A stretch of 58,279 bases of DNA. Source: an uncultured Lachnospiraceae bacterium (lineage in GTDB: Bacteria; Bacillota; Clostridia; Lachnospirales; Lachnospiraceae). The stretch lies in the NCBI GenBank assembly GCA_910578555.1, contig CAJTPS010000013.1:34297-92575 (forward strand), written 5' to 3'. The notes below the pieces were generated by a model. That model had not been told where the DNA came from and did not search any database. It was given only the letters and a program-made list of their open reading frames with translations. The position numbers and the translations under genes were made by a program. Below, in pieces: positions 50,575 through 58,216 of the stretch (its first letter is position 1; each line of letters begins with the position of its first letter).

Positions 50575-50657
50575 GATATTAATAGAGCCGCCTGCCGCCC
50601 GTCCGGAAATTATTTCTCCACAGTCCTCATATCCCCTCATAATTTATAAAAAAGTTC

Positions 50658-50687
50658 TTGCCTCCTGCCCGCAAAAAATAGTAAAAT
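50658..50687 (+). promoter_or_regulatory. Promoter candidate of the coiled-coil protein gene
   Basis: TTGCCT (50658-50663), 18 bp, TAAAAT (50682-50687), upstream of the ATG at 50779. Confidence 0.55.
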
Positions 50688-50778
50688 ATAGGTAAATATA
50701 TCAACAAAGAGAAAACACATATAGAAAGATATTATGCGTTGTCTGAAATCATCCTTTAGAGGGGAAGGAGATGATTCT

Positions 50779-51741
50779 ATGGGAATTAGCGGTATAGCAT
50801 CCACAAACAGTATGTCCGTCGTACAGATGACTGCTGCAGATCTAAAAGATCAAAAAAGTAAAAACATTCAAACCGAAATTACAAATGCACAGCAACAGCT
50901 GCAGAAACTGTCCTCCGCGGAAGACCTGTCAGCTCATGAGAAAATAGCTGAACAGAAGAAACTGCAGAAGGAAATATCCGGTCTGAATACAAAGCTGAAA
51001 CAACATCAGGAAGAACTCCGCAGTTCACAGAAACGTGAAATCACGATGGCCAGACTGCGGGAAGATGAGAAACCGGCCAAAGAGGACAAATCAGAAAACA
51101 GGGTACAGGCAGAAGAAGTCTCCGCTGATGCGGCGGATAAGAAACCCCTGCCGATGAAAGGACAACAAACTGCGCCGCCGGAAGCTGCCGCATCCGGGAA
51201 CGCCGATGGCCGCGTTATTTTAAAGGGTGTTTCACAGCCGGAGCCAAAAAAGCGTGACACAGATACGGAAAGAAAACAGACTGATGAAACCGGCGAAGAA
51301 ACCATCGATGCCAAAGCGGCCAGAACCCCGGACACTTACACGGATGCAGATGAGACTCTGTCCGGCAAAGAGGTGCATGCCATGGTATCCGCAGATTCTT
51401 TCCTGCAGCAGGCGGATCGTCAGGGAACAGTGGTAACCCGAACCAGGGACGGTATCGCCGTTCTAAAGGGTGAAATAAAGCTGGATGAATTCCGTGACAC
51501 AAATACGGAAAGAAAACAGGCTGAACTCAGAAAAATGGAACAGCAGGAACAACGGGAAACAGAATTCCAATTCTCACTGTTAGGGAACGCAAGCAATGCA
51601 ATAAAACCGGCAGCGGAAACAAATATTTCCCCAACGGGTCAAACACAAGCCAATGCGCCGGATCAGCTGCATGTCAGTGGTTTGAGTCCGTCGCAGGAGG
51701 AACAGGCTGCACAACAAAGATTTTATGTTTCTATTGTATAA
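50779..51741 (+). CDS. Unknown coiled-coil, polar repeat-rich protein
   Basis: 320 aa, not recognised. An N-terminal MGISGIASTNSMSVVQM is followed by a coiled coil (20-95; Gln/Lys/Glu-rich, heptad-like EKIAEQKKLQKEISGLNTKLKQHQEEL), a long disordered Lys/Glu/Ala region (95-230) and a Gln-rich C-terminus. The motif RDTDTERKQTDE recurs later as RDTNTERKQAEL, about 90 residues apart, suggesting an internal duplication. There is no signal peptide. ATG 50779 has SD GGAAGGAG; the frame is open to 50734. The first residues resemble small FlxA-type flagellum-associated proteins I recall from related bacteria; this is weak. Confidence 0.72.
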   Translation: MGISGIASTNSMSVVQMTAADLKDQKSKNIQTEITNAQQQLQKLSSAEDLSAHEKIAEQKKLQKEISGLNTKLKQHQEELRSSQKREITMARLREDEKPAKEDKSENRVQAEEVSADAADKKPLPMKGQQTAPPEAAASGNADGRVILKGVSQPEPKKRDTDTERKQTDETGEETIDAKAARTPDTYTDADETLSGKEVHAMVSADSFLQQADRQGTVVTRTRDGIAVLKGEIKLDEFRDTNTERKQAELRKMEQQEQRETEFQFSLLGNASNAIKPAAETNISPTGQTQANAPDQLHVSGLSPSQEEQAAQQRFYVSIV

Positions 51742-51751
51742 TTGCAATCTG

Positions 51752-51791
51752 GCGGGCAGGCTATGAATAAGGCCTGCCCGCTCTCTTTTTT
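51752..51791 (+). terminator. Rho-independent terminator
   Basis: Ten-bp stem GCGGGCAGGC/GCCTGCCCGC with a 10-nt loop, followed by CTCTTTTTT, about 10 nt after the coiled-coil protein stop. Confidence 0.9.
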
Positions 51792-51889
51792 GTGCAAGGA
51801 TAGAGAGGAAGAAATTAAGAATAAGGCCTATATTAATAAAGACAGATCTGTTTCCGTAAAGAACAAGATGTATAGACAGGAGGTATCTC

Positions 51890-52294
51890 ATGGAATGGGT
51901 TGAAAGATTAAACCAAAGCATGAATTATATCGAGGAACATTTGACAGACGAAATTGACTATGAGCAGCTTGGACGGATTGCCTGCTGCTCCGCCTATCAC
52001 TATCAGAGGATGTTTACTTATATGGCGGGGATCACCCTGGCAGAGTATATCCGAAGAAGAAAAATGTCCTTAGCGGCGGTAGGCTTGTCAATCCCGCCGG
52101 CTGTAATCTAAAATGTATCATAGGATATACCTTCACATTGGATGGTGAGCAGTATCAGAAATGCCGTTACATGGCGTTTCAGCCTGCTCTGAGCGTGGAA
52201 GGCAACCCATATATAAAGCAGTTTTTAGAAAAAGAAGTTCGCACCCTCACTAATGTATTTCAACAGCATTTGCATGCAAATAATACACCTTTTA
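51890..52294 (+). pseudogene. Broken AraC-family regulator gene
   Basis: SD AGGAGG and ATG 51890 open a typical AraC-type helix-turn-helix start (ERLNQSMNYIEEHLTDEIDYEQLGRIACCSAYHYQRMFTYMAGITLAEYIRRRKMSLAAV) that stops at TAA 52109-52111 after 73 codons, inside the DNA-binding domain; full members have two helix-turn-helix units and about 280 aa. Downstream, another frame from about 52126 (GYTFTLDGEQYQKCRYMAFQPALSVEGNPYIKQFLEKE) looks like the remains of further coding sequence. A deletion or frameshift joining two gene parts is inferred. The region adjoins the AT-rich lipoprotein/LytTR block. Confidence 0.65.
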
Positions 52295-52314
52295 CCAAAG
52301 CTTTCATTTTTCTT

Positions 52315-53787
52315 TTAGTTTGTATTTACTTCAGCAGCGAAAATTTTGCTGCATAATTCTGTATATTCATCATATGAAATTTCAGTTCCATTCAATGTAT
52401 ATTTTATTCCAGCCTCTGCATTATTGGGGTCAAATTCCTCACCGAAATTCATTTCTGCAGCTAAGTTATCAGCTCCTTCAAATTTTTCCATATGGTAAAA
52501 TTCAAATCCTGCACTCGATCTGTTACTGTACATGATCCATACTGCTCCATTATAATAGGTATAAGAAAGAATGAGAGCAGTGCCCTCTCCTGCAGCAAAT
52601 TCATACACCTTGTCGTCGCGCGCATCAAGGTATATCCCACCATAAGGCCCGTTAATAATCAGTTCGTTTTCTCCATCATTGTCAAGATCGACCTTCTCTC
52701 CAATAGAATATGCATCCCCTTCCTCAGAATCCAAATTTAAATCGCTAACAGAAAATGTCGATGCCGAATCTTCAGAGTCAACTGCGTCTGCCAATCCATT
52801 GATAAAAGAATCTAATAGTTCATCTACTGCTGCTTCCGAACCTGTATCCGCAGCATCCTGCATATTACTTTCCTGCTGATTTGCCGGGAAATCATCTATG
52901 TTAGGAACATCTGAGGTTTTGTAAAATTTGTATTCACTTAATCCTGCAAAATCAAGCCATTCCTGACCAAAAATGGTTACCACTGCGATATCCTCTTCCA
53001 ATTTTATGACTCCATTCACCTCATTTCCACCAGGACCTGTTGCTGAAAATTCCAACCCTTCTTCCGTAATTTTTCCCGCACTATCATAAAAACCCCAGAG
53101 CCTGAATAAATCTATCTGAATCTGATAAGTTTCATCATCATTTTTCTTTATTTCTAACGCCGGCTCGCTTACATCATAACTATTATATTCACCCTCATAC
53201 TCATATACGTCCGCCCTCACCTCTGTTTTCTTTGTGGCATGATATAACAATTGAGCCTCTTCAAACCCTGATTCTCCGTAATACACATTGATTTCATCTG
53301 TACTATATTCTAAAACATAATAGCTAAAGTTAACTGTATCGTCAGAAAATACCTGTTCGGGGTACTTTACATATATCCGATTATTTTCTATGGTTTCTAT
53401 ATTAGATGAATCAGCTAAAAAGCGACAGGAAGATTCAGATTCATAATCGGAAATATCATATCCATTGGATGATTTTTGAATCATTAACTTACCGGTTCCA
53501 TAATCCGATAAATATTCATATTCTCCTGTCAGGTTTTCCAATTCTTCCAAATCTGAACCGACTGAACCGGCAATGTTATCATTCCGTGTTTTCTGAACTT
53601 CACCAGTGCTGCCGCCTGGTTCTGCAGAGCTGCTCATTTCATTCGTTTGAACGTCTTCTGAATTCTTTGCCTGCCCACACGATGAAAGTGTTAATAGAGC
53701 CGCCCCCATTATCATTGCCATTACCGCTTTTTTCATTACTGATTTTCCATTTAAATGCCAACCCTTAAGTAAAATGCGTTGTACCAC
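52315..53787 (-). CDS. Large lipoprotein with VCBS/FG-GAP-like C-terminal segment
   Basis: 490 aa. The signal peptide has a basic n-region, core AVMAMIMGAALLTL and lipobox LSSC (Cys 37 from the GTG start), then an Asp/Glu/Ser-rich linker and two beta-rich domains (85-300). After a second linker (310-350), VDLDNDGENELIINGPYGGIYLDARDDKVYEF resembles an FG-GAP/VCBS repeat with a calcium-like DxDxDG loop. Function unknown; surface sensor or binder likely. GTG 53787 is favoured by AGGAGG 9 nt upstream; ATG 53736 lacks a good SD. The LytTR-type repeats at 53862-53893 suggest control by the adjacent response regulator. Codon use is visibly AT-richer than in the rest of the window. Confidence 0.8.
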   Translation of the reverse strand: MVQRILLKGWHLNGKSVMKKAVMAMIMGAALLTLSSCGQAKNSEDVQTNEMSSSAEPGGSTGEVQKTRNDNIAGSVGSDLEELENLTGEYEYLSDYGTGKLMIQKSSNGYDISDYESESSCRFLADSSNIETIENNRIYVKYPEQVFSDDTVNFSYYVLEYSTDEINVYYGESGFEEAQLLYHATKKTEVRADVYEYEGEYNSYDVSEPALEIKKNDDETYQIQIDLFRLWGFYDSAGKITEEGLEFSATGPGGNEVNGVIKLEEDIAVVTIFGQEWLDFAGLSEYKFYKTSDVPNIDDFPANQQESNMQDAADTGSEAAVDELLDSFINGLADAVDSEDSASTFSVSDLNLDSEEGDAYSIGEKVDLDNDGENELIINGPYGGIYLDARDDKVYEFAAGEGTALILSYTYYNGAVWIMYSNRSSAGFEFYHMEKFEGADNLAAEMNFGEEFDPNNAEAGIKYTLNGTEISYDEYTELCSKIFAAEVNTN

Positions 53788-53822
53788 TTCTGTTATCCTC
53801 CTGTAATATGATTAACACTATA

Positions 53823-53893
53823 TTTATAGCACAGTGAGAAGGCATATAAAATACTCCCTGTATAAACAACACAGATTTTGCATAAACGACACA
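53823..53893 (-). promoter_or_regulatory. LytTR-type paired direct repeats and promoter of the lipoprotein gene
   Basis: The 12-mer ATAAACRACACA (plus strand) occurs at 53862-53873 and 53882-53893, exactly 20 bp apart. On the minus strand both contain GTTTAT, close to the GTT core of AgrA/LytTR sites. Downstream lie TTTTAT (53851-53846), 17 bp, TATAAA (53828-53823): a weak -35 as expected for an activated promoter. The site sits between the LytTR regulator stop (53898) and the lipoprotein start. Confidence 0.65.
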
Positions 53894-53897
53894 AAAA

Positions 53898-54602
53898 TCA
53901 ATCATTAAACCACATTCTCCATTTAAAAAACTCCTTCTTAAACTCTTTACTGTGAATCCTTCCAATTACTACCTTTAATCCGTTGCAAAGCGTAACTTCA
54001 TGGCTGTTTACTTTTTCAATATATTTTAAATTGACAATATATGACCGATGTAGCTGAAAAAAGCCGAACCGTGATAAGCTTCGCGCGGCTTCAGATATCT
54101 GTCCTTCACATAAATGTTCACTGCCATCCAGCATGAGATATCTTAGTTTTCTTCCATTTGTCTCAATAAGTAAAAGTTCATTCAGGCTTATCTTTATATG
54201 AATCCCAGCGGTATCATTACAAGATACAATCCGATCCTGAATTTTAGTTTTAAGGAAAAAATCAATCGCCTCATTGATCTCCTCTAAATGCTTTTTATCG
54301 ATATATCTGAAAGCATTCACTCTATAACCTAATCTGGCTAACTCTGTGTGTGATGTTAAAAAACAAACTTTACATTTGTTTCCAAGATTCATCAACTGTT
54401 CCGCTATTTCAAAACCATCTTCCCCTTCTGCAAGTTCAATATCCAAAAACAACAAATCTGCATCTGCATTTTTCATAAAATCTTTTCCACTCTTATAGGA
54501 ACTTATTTGTGATGAAATATTCTTATCCCTGCAATATTTTTCGATAATAGTCTGTATCTTATCTCTCCATACTGCTTCATCTTCTACAATACCTATTTTC
54601 AT
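53898..54602 (-). CDS. LytTR-family response regulator (AgrA-like)
   Basis: 234 aa. Receiver domain (1-120) with phosphoacceptor Asp54 in LLFLDIELAEGEDG and Lys in YIDKKH, then a LytTR DNA-binding domain (130-234): SLNELLLIETNGRKLRYLML, GFFQLHRSYIVNLKYIEKVNSHEVTLCNGLKVVIGR. ATG 54602 overlaps the kinase stop. It probably activates the adjacent lipoprotein gene through the direct repeats at 53862-53893. Confidence 0.93.
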   Translation of the reverse strand: MKIGIVEDEAVWRDKIQTIIEKYCRDKNISSQISSYKSGKDFMKNADADLLFLDIELAEGEDGFEIAEQLMNLGNKCKVCFLTSHTELARLGYRVNAFRYIDKKHLEEINEAIDFFLKTKIQDRIVSCNDTAGIHIKISLNELLLIETNGRKLRYLMLDGSEHLCEGQISEAARSLSRFGFFQLHRSYIVNLKYIEKVNSHEVTLCNGLKVVIGRIHSKEFKKEFFKWRMWFND

Positions 54603-55906
54603 TCCTTTTTCTCCTCTGCTTTGGCAGTTGGTATAGCAATACTGATTTGAAACAACGCTTCTCTATTTTCCACTATAGATTCCATATAACATTCACCGTG
54701 ATACTTTTCAACAGTTGCAACAATATTTTTCAGACCAAAACCATGATTTTCCTTATCCTTTTTAGATGACATAAAAAAGTCTGTTTTTGTATTGATTCTT
54801 TTGGCTGCACTGTTACGAACAACAATAAAAATTTCTTCCTTATGTTCTACAAGTTCAACACATATTCTGGGATCATCTGCTTTTATCGCCGCTTCAAAAA
54901 CATTTTGCAATATATTTCCCATCAATGTGGTAATATCAAACATCTCAAGAGGCATTTTTTCGGTCAGCTTTCCCCAAACAGCAAACTCTATATTTTCCTT
55001 TACTGACAAATACAAATAATAATTAACAATAATATCAAGAAAACTATCTCCTGTATGAATCTTTAAATCAAACACATCCTGAATATTCCAGATAGTATCT
55101 ATGTATTCTTTGGCTTCTTCTGTCTTTTTTTCATTTATTAACTCTCTAACAGCACCAATATGATTTACCAAATCATGCTTAAAACGCCGTACAGCTGCCG
55201 ACTGCTGTAACTGATAATCGTACTGCTGCTTTTGCATATACATAAAAGACTGCAATTCCCGGTTCTGCCTGTCTGATAATATATTTTTGATGGCAAGATT
55301 AAGCGTAAGAAAAATGGAATAAAGCACCCCTGTTATGCTGATAAAAAATACTGCATAGGCATCTAAGCCATACATGGCATGATTTTCGTTAAAGAATAAA
55401 AAAACAAAATTATAAAACATTTGGAAAATACTGCCTTGTATTAAAAGTGCAAACTTATACTTAAATTTTATATCACCCAAATATATGTCATTTTTCTTAA
55501 AAAGCCGCAAATATATCAGAAGATACACCAAAAATGAGAGCAGATAAGCAGGTTCCATCCACCATGTTATACCCGTGCCGCCAACTCCTCCGCCTATTAA
55601 AACAACTTGTATCAGCATGACACTAAACGTATCAATGATTCCCGTGAAATACATAAGGGCAGCGCTCAGTATAAATAAATGCCACAATCTATCTTCAAAA
55701 AATAAACATATGGAAAGTACGCTCCATAATATATAGATAATCGGAGAATTTGTATCAAAATATACGTTATAAGCCCCTGCAGACAACATAGTCAAAACCG
55801 ATGCGCCAATAAAAAGCTTGTTTTTTCTTGGATTTAACCTGAATCCAAAATGAATTATAAAAAGATATATGAAATAATTTAATATATTGTCTACAATATA
55901 AATCAT
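54599..55906 (-). CDS. GHKL-type sensor histidine kinase (AgrC-like)
   Basis: 435 aa. Six or seven membrane helices (1-200) lead to a dimerisation helix with His244 in RRFKHDLVNHIG and an ATPase_c_5 domain with GNILQNVFEAA (N box) and ENHGFGLKNI (G box). This is the AgrC/ComD type that usually senses peptides. No agrB processing gene or recognisable agrD peptide gene is next to it. It overlaps the small lipoprotein gene upstream and the regulator downstream by 4 nt each. Confidence 0.92.
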   Translation of the reverse strand: MIYIVDNILNYFIYLFIIHFGFRLNPRKNKLFIGASVLTMLSAGAYNVYFDTNSPIIYILWSVLSICLFFEDRLWHLFILSAALMYFTGIIDTFSVMLIQVVLIGGGVGGTGITWWMEPAYLLSFLVYLLIYLRLFKKNDIYLGDIKFKYKFALLIQGSIFQMFYNFVFLFFNENHAMYGLDAYAVFFISITGVLYSIFLTLNLAIKNILSDRQNRELQSFMYMQKQQYDYQLQQSAAVRRFKHDLVNHIGAVRELINEKKTEEAKEYIDTIWNIQDVFDLKIHTGDSFLDIIVNYYLYLSVKENIEFAVWGKLTEKMPLEMFDITTLMGNILQNVFEAAIKADDPRICVELVEHKEEIFIVVRNSAAKRINTKTDFFMSSKKDKENHGFGLKNIVATVEKYHGECYMESIVENREALFQISIAIPTAKAEEKKE

Positions 55907-56148
55907 GATAACCTCACTGTTGTTTCCTGATTATTCCGACTAAATCCCATTCCTGTTAAAGCCAGATCATCTACTGAATTATAGCATAGAAATTTATTCC
56001 TGCATAAAAGATAGACTACAAATTTTCGGATTTCAGCGGAACGCTCCGCCATATCCTGATTTTGTTTCCATGAACATCCGCCGATACCCAAAATCAGCAT
56101 ACACATCATGCAAAAATGCCGGATTTCCTTATTCTCATATTTTTTCAC
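55903..56148 (-). CDS. Small putative lipoprotein embedded in the kinase operon
   Basis: 81 aa. A polar N-terminus (MKKYENKEIRHF), a hydrophobic stretch CMMCMLILGIGG ending in GGC (Cys 25) as a lipobox, and a short mature part of about 57 residues with two more cysteines (LLCRNKFLCYNS). GTG 56148 overlaps the DUF4405 gene stop (GTGA) and the end overlaps the kinase ATG (ATGA), so it is translationally coupled on both sides. It occupies the place of a signal or accessory gene in Agr-like operons; a role as kinase ligand, peptide precursor or sensor accessory is speculative. Confidence 0.65.
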   Translation of the reverse strand: MKKYENKEIRHFCMMCMLILGIGGCSWKQNQDMAERSAEIRKFVVYLLCRNKFLCYNSVDDLALTGMGFSRNNQETTVRLS

Positions 56149-56834
56149 TCCACAGAAGAATGCCTGCTTTTGCCTATCATTCTTAGGCCCACACAGACAT
56201 AATTCCCAATCAATATAAACAGTCCCGTAACCGCAATATAATCCAGGTAGAAAAATACCAGTGGTTCCTCATAATCGAAAAAGACAAAATGGCTCCTGAG
56301 CAGCATATAAATTCCGATGTCTCTCCTTATAAAAGCGTATACGCCATATCCTGCAATCACCAGTGCCAGAATGCGCAGCACCCACTTCCGTACTGCAGAC
56401 GGTTTCGGGAAAAACTTCTTTGCCATTCCCATCATCATGCTCCAATGAAACCCAAGATGAACGGACATCAGTACAAATCCCCAGTAAGCGGAAAGCATAT
56501 GCAGATTCCTCGCAAAAGAACGCCCACCTTTTATGGGAAGAAAAGACAGCGCATGACGGGACAGGATAATTCCGCTTACCATTAAGCCGGCCATTGCGCA
56601 AAGTATCAATAATACAAGTCCTGTCTGCATGATGCGCACAGGATTGTATCTCCCTCTTAGAAGGTTTCTGATCCATCTGCCGTTTAAGATATGGTGGATG
56701 ACAAAAAGGGCAAACATTCCAATGCCGATCCATTCATGGGCTGCCTGCCCGACCAGCTCATATGCCATGAGTAACAGCAGCGCCGCCGTCATTCCAATAT
56801 CAACTGCCAGTTTTAAAATCATCTTCGGTTTCAT
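56145..56834 (-). CDS. DUF4405 cytochrome b-like membrane protein
   Basis: 229 aa with about five or six membrane helices. Histidines lie in helices as expected for haem ligands: AAHEWIGIGMFALFVIHHILN (near 33-47) and RNLHMLSAYWGFVLMSVHLGFHW (near 110-130). The family is linked to cytochrome b561/b6-type electron transfer. It starts 18 nt after the flavoprotein gene and overlaps the small lipoprotein gene, so it may join flavin-dependent electron transfer to the membrane. Haem binding is inferred only. Confidence 0.82.
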   Translation of the reverse strand: MKPKMILKLAVDIGMTAALLLLMAYELVGQAAHEWIGIGMFALFVIHHILNGRWIRNLLRGRYNPVRIMQTGLVLLILCAMAGLMVSGIILSRHALSFLPIKGGRSFARNLHMLSAYWGFVLMSVHLGFHWSMMMGMAKKFFPKPSAVRKWVLRILALVIAGYGVYAFIRRDIGIYMLLRSHFVFFDYEEPLVFFYLDYIAVTGLFILIGNYVCVGLRMIGKSRHSSVE

Positions 56835-56852
56835 TCCGGTTCCCTCGCATTT

Positions 56853-57488
56853 CTAACGGATAAAATTTGTAAATACAGGCGTTTCCTGTTCCGGCAGTTC
56901 TACACCAACCTTGCGCGCCGCCTCTTTACAGCGCAGCATATACGCCATATTCCTGCCCAGAACCCGCATGGTATACAGTCCCTCCGCATCCTGTCTTGCC
57001 TGCTCTGCATTTGCACCGTGGATCATGTTCCAGTAGCGGGAAGATACCACAGGCATTTCCTGAATGGTAAAATATTTATTTAGCTGGTCAAATGTCACCG
57101 TTGTACCGGCCCTGCGTGCGGAAACGACTGCCGCTGCAGGTTTCATGTAAAATGCCTTATTTCCGTTTCCACGCAATTCAGAGTAGAACAGCCGGTCCAT
57201 AAAAGCTGTCATATTTCCGGTTGCGCCGGCATAGTGGACAGGACTTCCAAACACAAATCCGTCCGCCTCATATGCCTTCTCCCGGAAACGGTTTACTGCG
57301 TCATCAAAAACACAGCATCCCTTTTCCCCGCATTTCAGACAGGCAATGCATCCTCCTATGGGTTTATTGCCAATCCAGAAAATTTCCGCCTCAATTCCCT
57401 CTTTATTCAAGGTATCTGCCACCTCGCAAAGCGCCGTATAAGTGCAGCCTTCCTTATGAGGACTGCCATTTACTAAAAGTACCTTCAT
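56853..57488 (-). CDS. Flavodoxin-fold NAD(P)H-dependent oxidoreductase
   Basis: 211 aa. N-terminal FMN phosphate loop VLLVNGSPHKEGCTYTAL, then CIACLKCGEKGCCVFDD (a cysteine cluster CxxC-x4-C as in iron-sulfur flavoproteins) and GSPVHYAGATGNMTAFMDRLFY. It would pass electrons through FMN, possibly with an Fe-S centre. ATG 57488 has AGGAGG at 7 nt; the frame is open to 57506. Next in line is the DUF4405 membrane protein. Confidence 0.9.
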   Translation of the reverse strand: MKVLLVNGSPHKEGCTYTALCEVADTLNKEGIEAEIFWIGNKPIGGCIACLKCGEKGCCVFDDAVNRFREKAYEADGFVFGSPVHYAGATGNMTAFMDRLFYSELRGNGNKAFYMKPAAAVVSARRAGTTVTFDQLNKYFTIQEMPVVSSRYWNMIHGANAEQARQDAEGLYTMRVLGRNMAYMLRCKEAARKVGVELPEQETPVFTNFIR

Positions 57489-57539
57489 TGCTTCTCCTCC
57501 TATCATTTTCTTATATTTTTCTGTTTTGGGGCTGATAAT

Positions 57540-57692
57540 TCAGGCGTAGTCCCCGTCCCCTATCTGCTCTGTTTCCCTTAATAGAAACTCTACCGGTTCG
57601 CCTTCTGTAATGGGCTGAATCTGTGTAAATAAAGATGCCGTGCCGCAGCCGCCATCCGTTACCGGCGCCAACAACAGGCTGAGTTCATCCAG
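57540..57692 (-). CDS. Small coding-like frame of 50 codons after the flavoprotein gene
   Basis: A strong SD AGGAGG lies 6 nt before CTG 57692 in a frame reading LDELSLLLAPVTDGGCGTASLF and QPITEGEPVEFLLRETEQIGDGDYA to TGA 57540. The frame is open upstream into the flavodoxin-like gene (another frame), with no ATG, GTG or TTG near the SD. It may be a CTG-started small protein, a frameshifted or truncated end of a larger gene, or chance; the amino acid content looks coding. No family recognised. Confidence 0.35.
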   Translation of the reverse strand: MDELSLLLAPVTDGGCGTASLFTQIQPITEGEPVEFLLRETEQIGDGDYA

Positions 57693-57703
57693 CTTTTTCC
57701 TCC

Positions 57704-58153
57704 TCAGATACCTTTCCCAAGTTTCTCCGCCTCATTTTCATTCGTTGCCATTCCCGCATATGCAAAACCATAGAGCTTTGCAAAACGGTTCATGGTATAC
57801 TCACCCGCTTCCAGCATCCATTTTTCCGGGGACGAGCCCTGAAACAAAAAATATAACCTTCTCCCCGAAAACACACCGTTTTCCACCAGCCCATAAAAGC
57901 GATCCAGCACATTTCGCATGGAACCGCATATATTGTGCCAGTACAGCGGCGAACCGACCACGACCACTTCCGCTTCTTTCATCTTTGCGACAACCTCCAC
58001 AAGCTGGTCGTCCTCAAACGTCTGTCCATAGCTTCCAATCCGGTAATCTGTCAGATTTAAGGTTTCGTACTCTTTCCCTGCCAAAAGCGCTTCCGCCAGT
58101 GCAGCCGTATTTCCTTTCTTATTCGGGCTTCCGTTAATAAATAAAATTTTCAT
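57704..58153 (-). CDS. Short flavodoxin-fold NAD(P)H-dependent oxidoreductase
   Basis: 149 aa. FMN loop ILFINGSPNKKGNTAAL, then VVVVGSPLYWHNICGSMRNVLDRFY, the second FMN-binding loop. It is short for the family (about 170-200 aa) and ends abruptly at EAEKLGKGI, with a 50-codon open frame beginning just beyond, so a C-terminal frameshift is possible. ATG 58153 has GGAGG at 8 nt; the frame is open to 58168. Confidence 0.85.
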   Translation of the reverse strand: MKILFINGSPNKKGNTAALAEALLAGKEYETLNLTDYRIGSYGQTFEDDQLVEVVAKMKEAEVVVVGSPLYWHNICGSMRNVLDRFYGLVENGVFSGRRLYFLFQGSSPEKWMLEAGEYTMNRFAKLYGFAYAGMATNENEAEKLGKGI

Positions 58154-58216
58154 CCTGTCTTCCTCCATTTTCTTTATATAAGATTTGAATTACTATAACC
58201 TGCAATAGACGAGCGC

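Noticed and set aside
53898..56148. A complete agr quorum-sensing locus
   Set aside because: Kinase and regulator fit, but no AgrB-like protease and no AgrD-like peptide gene could be found on either strand nearby.
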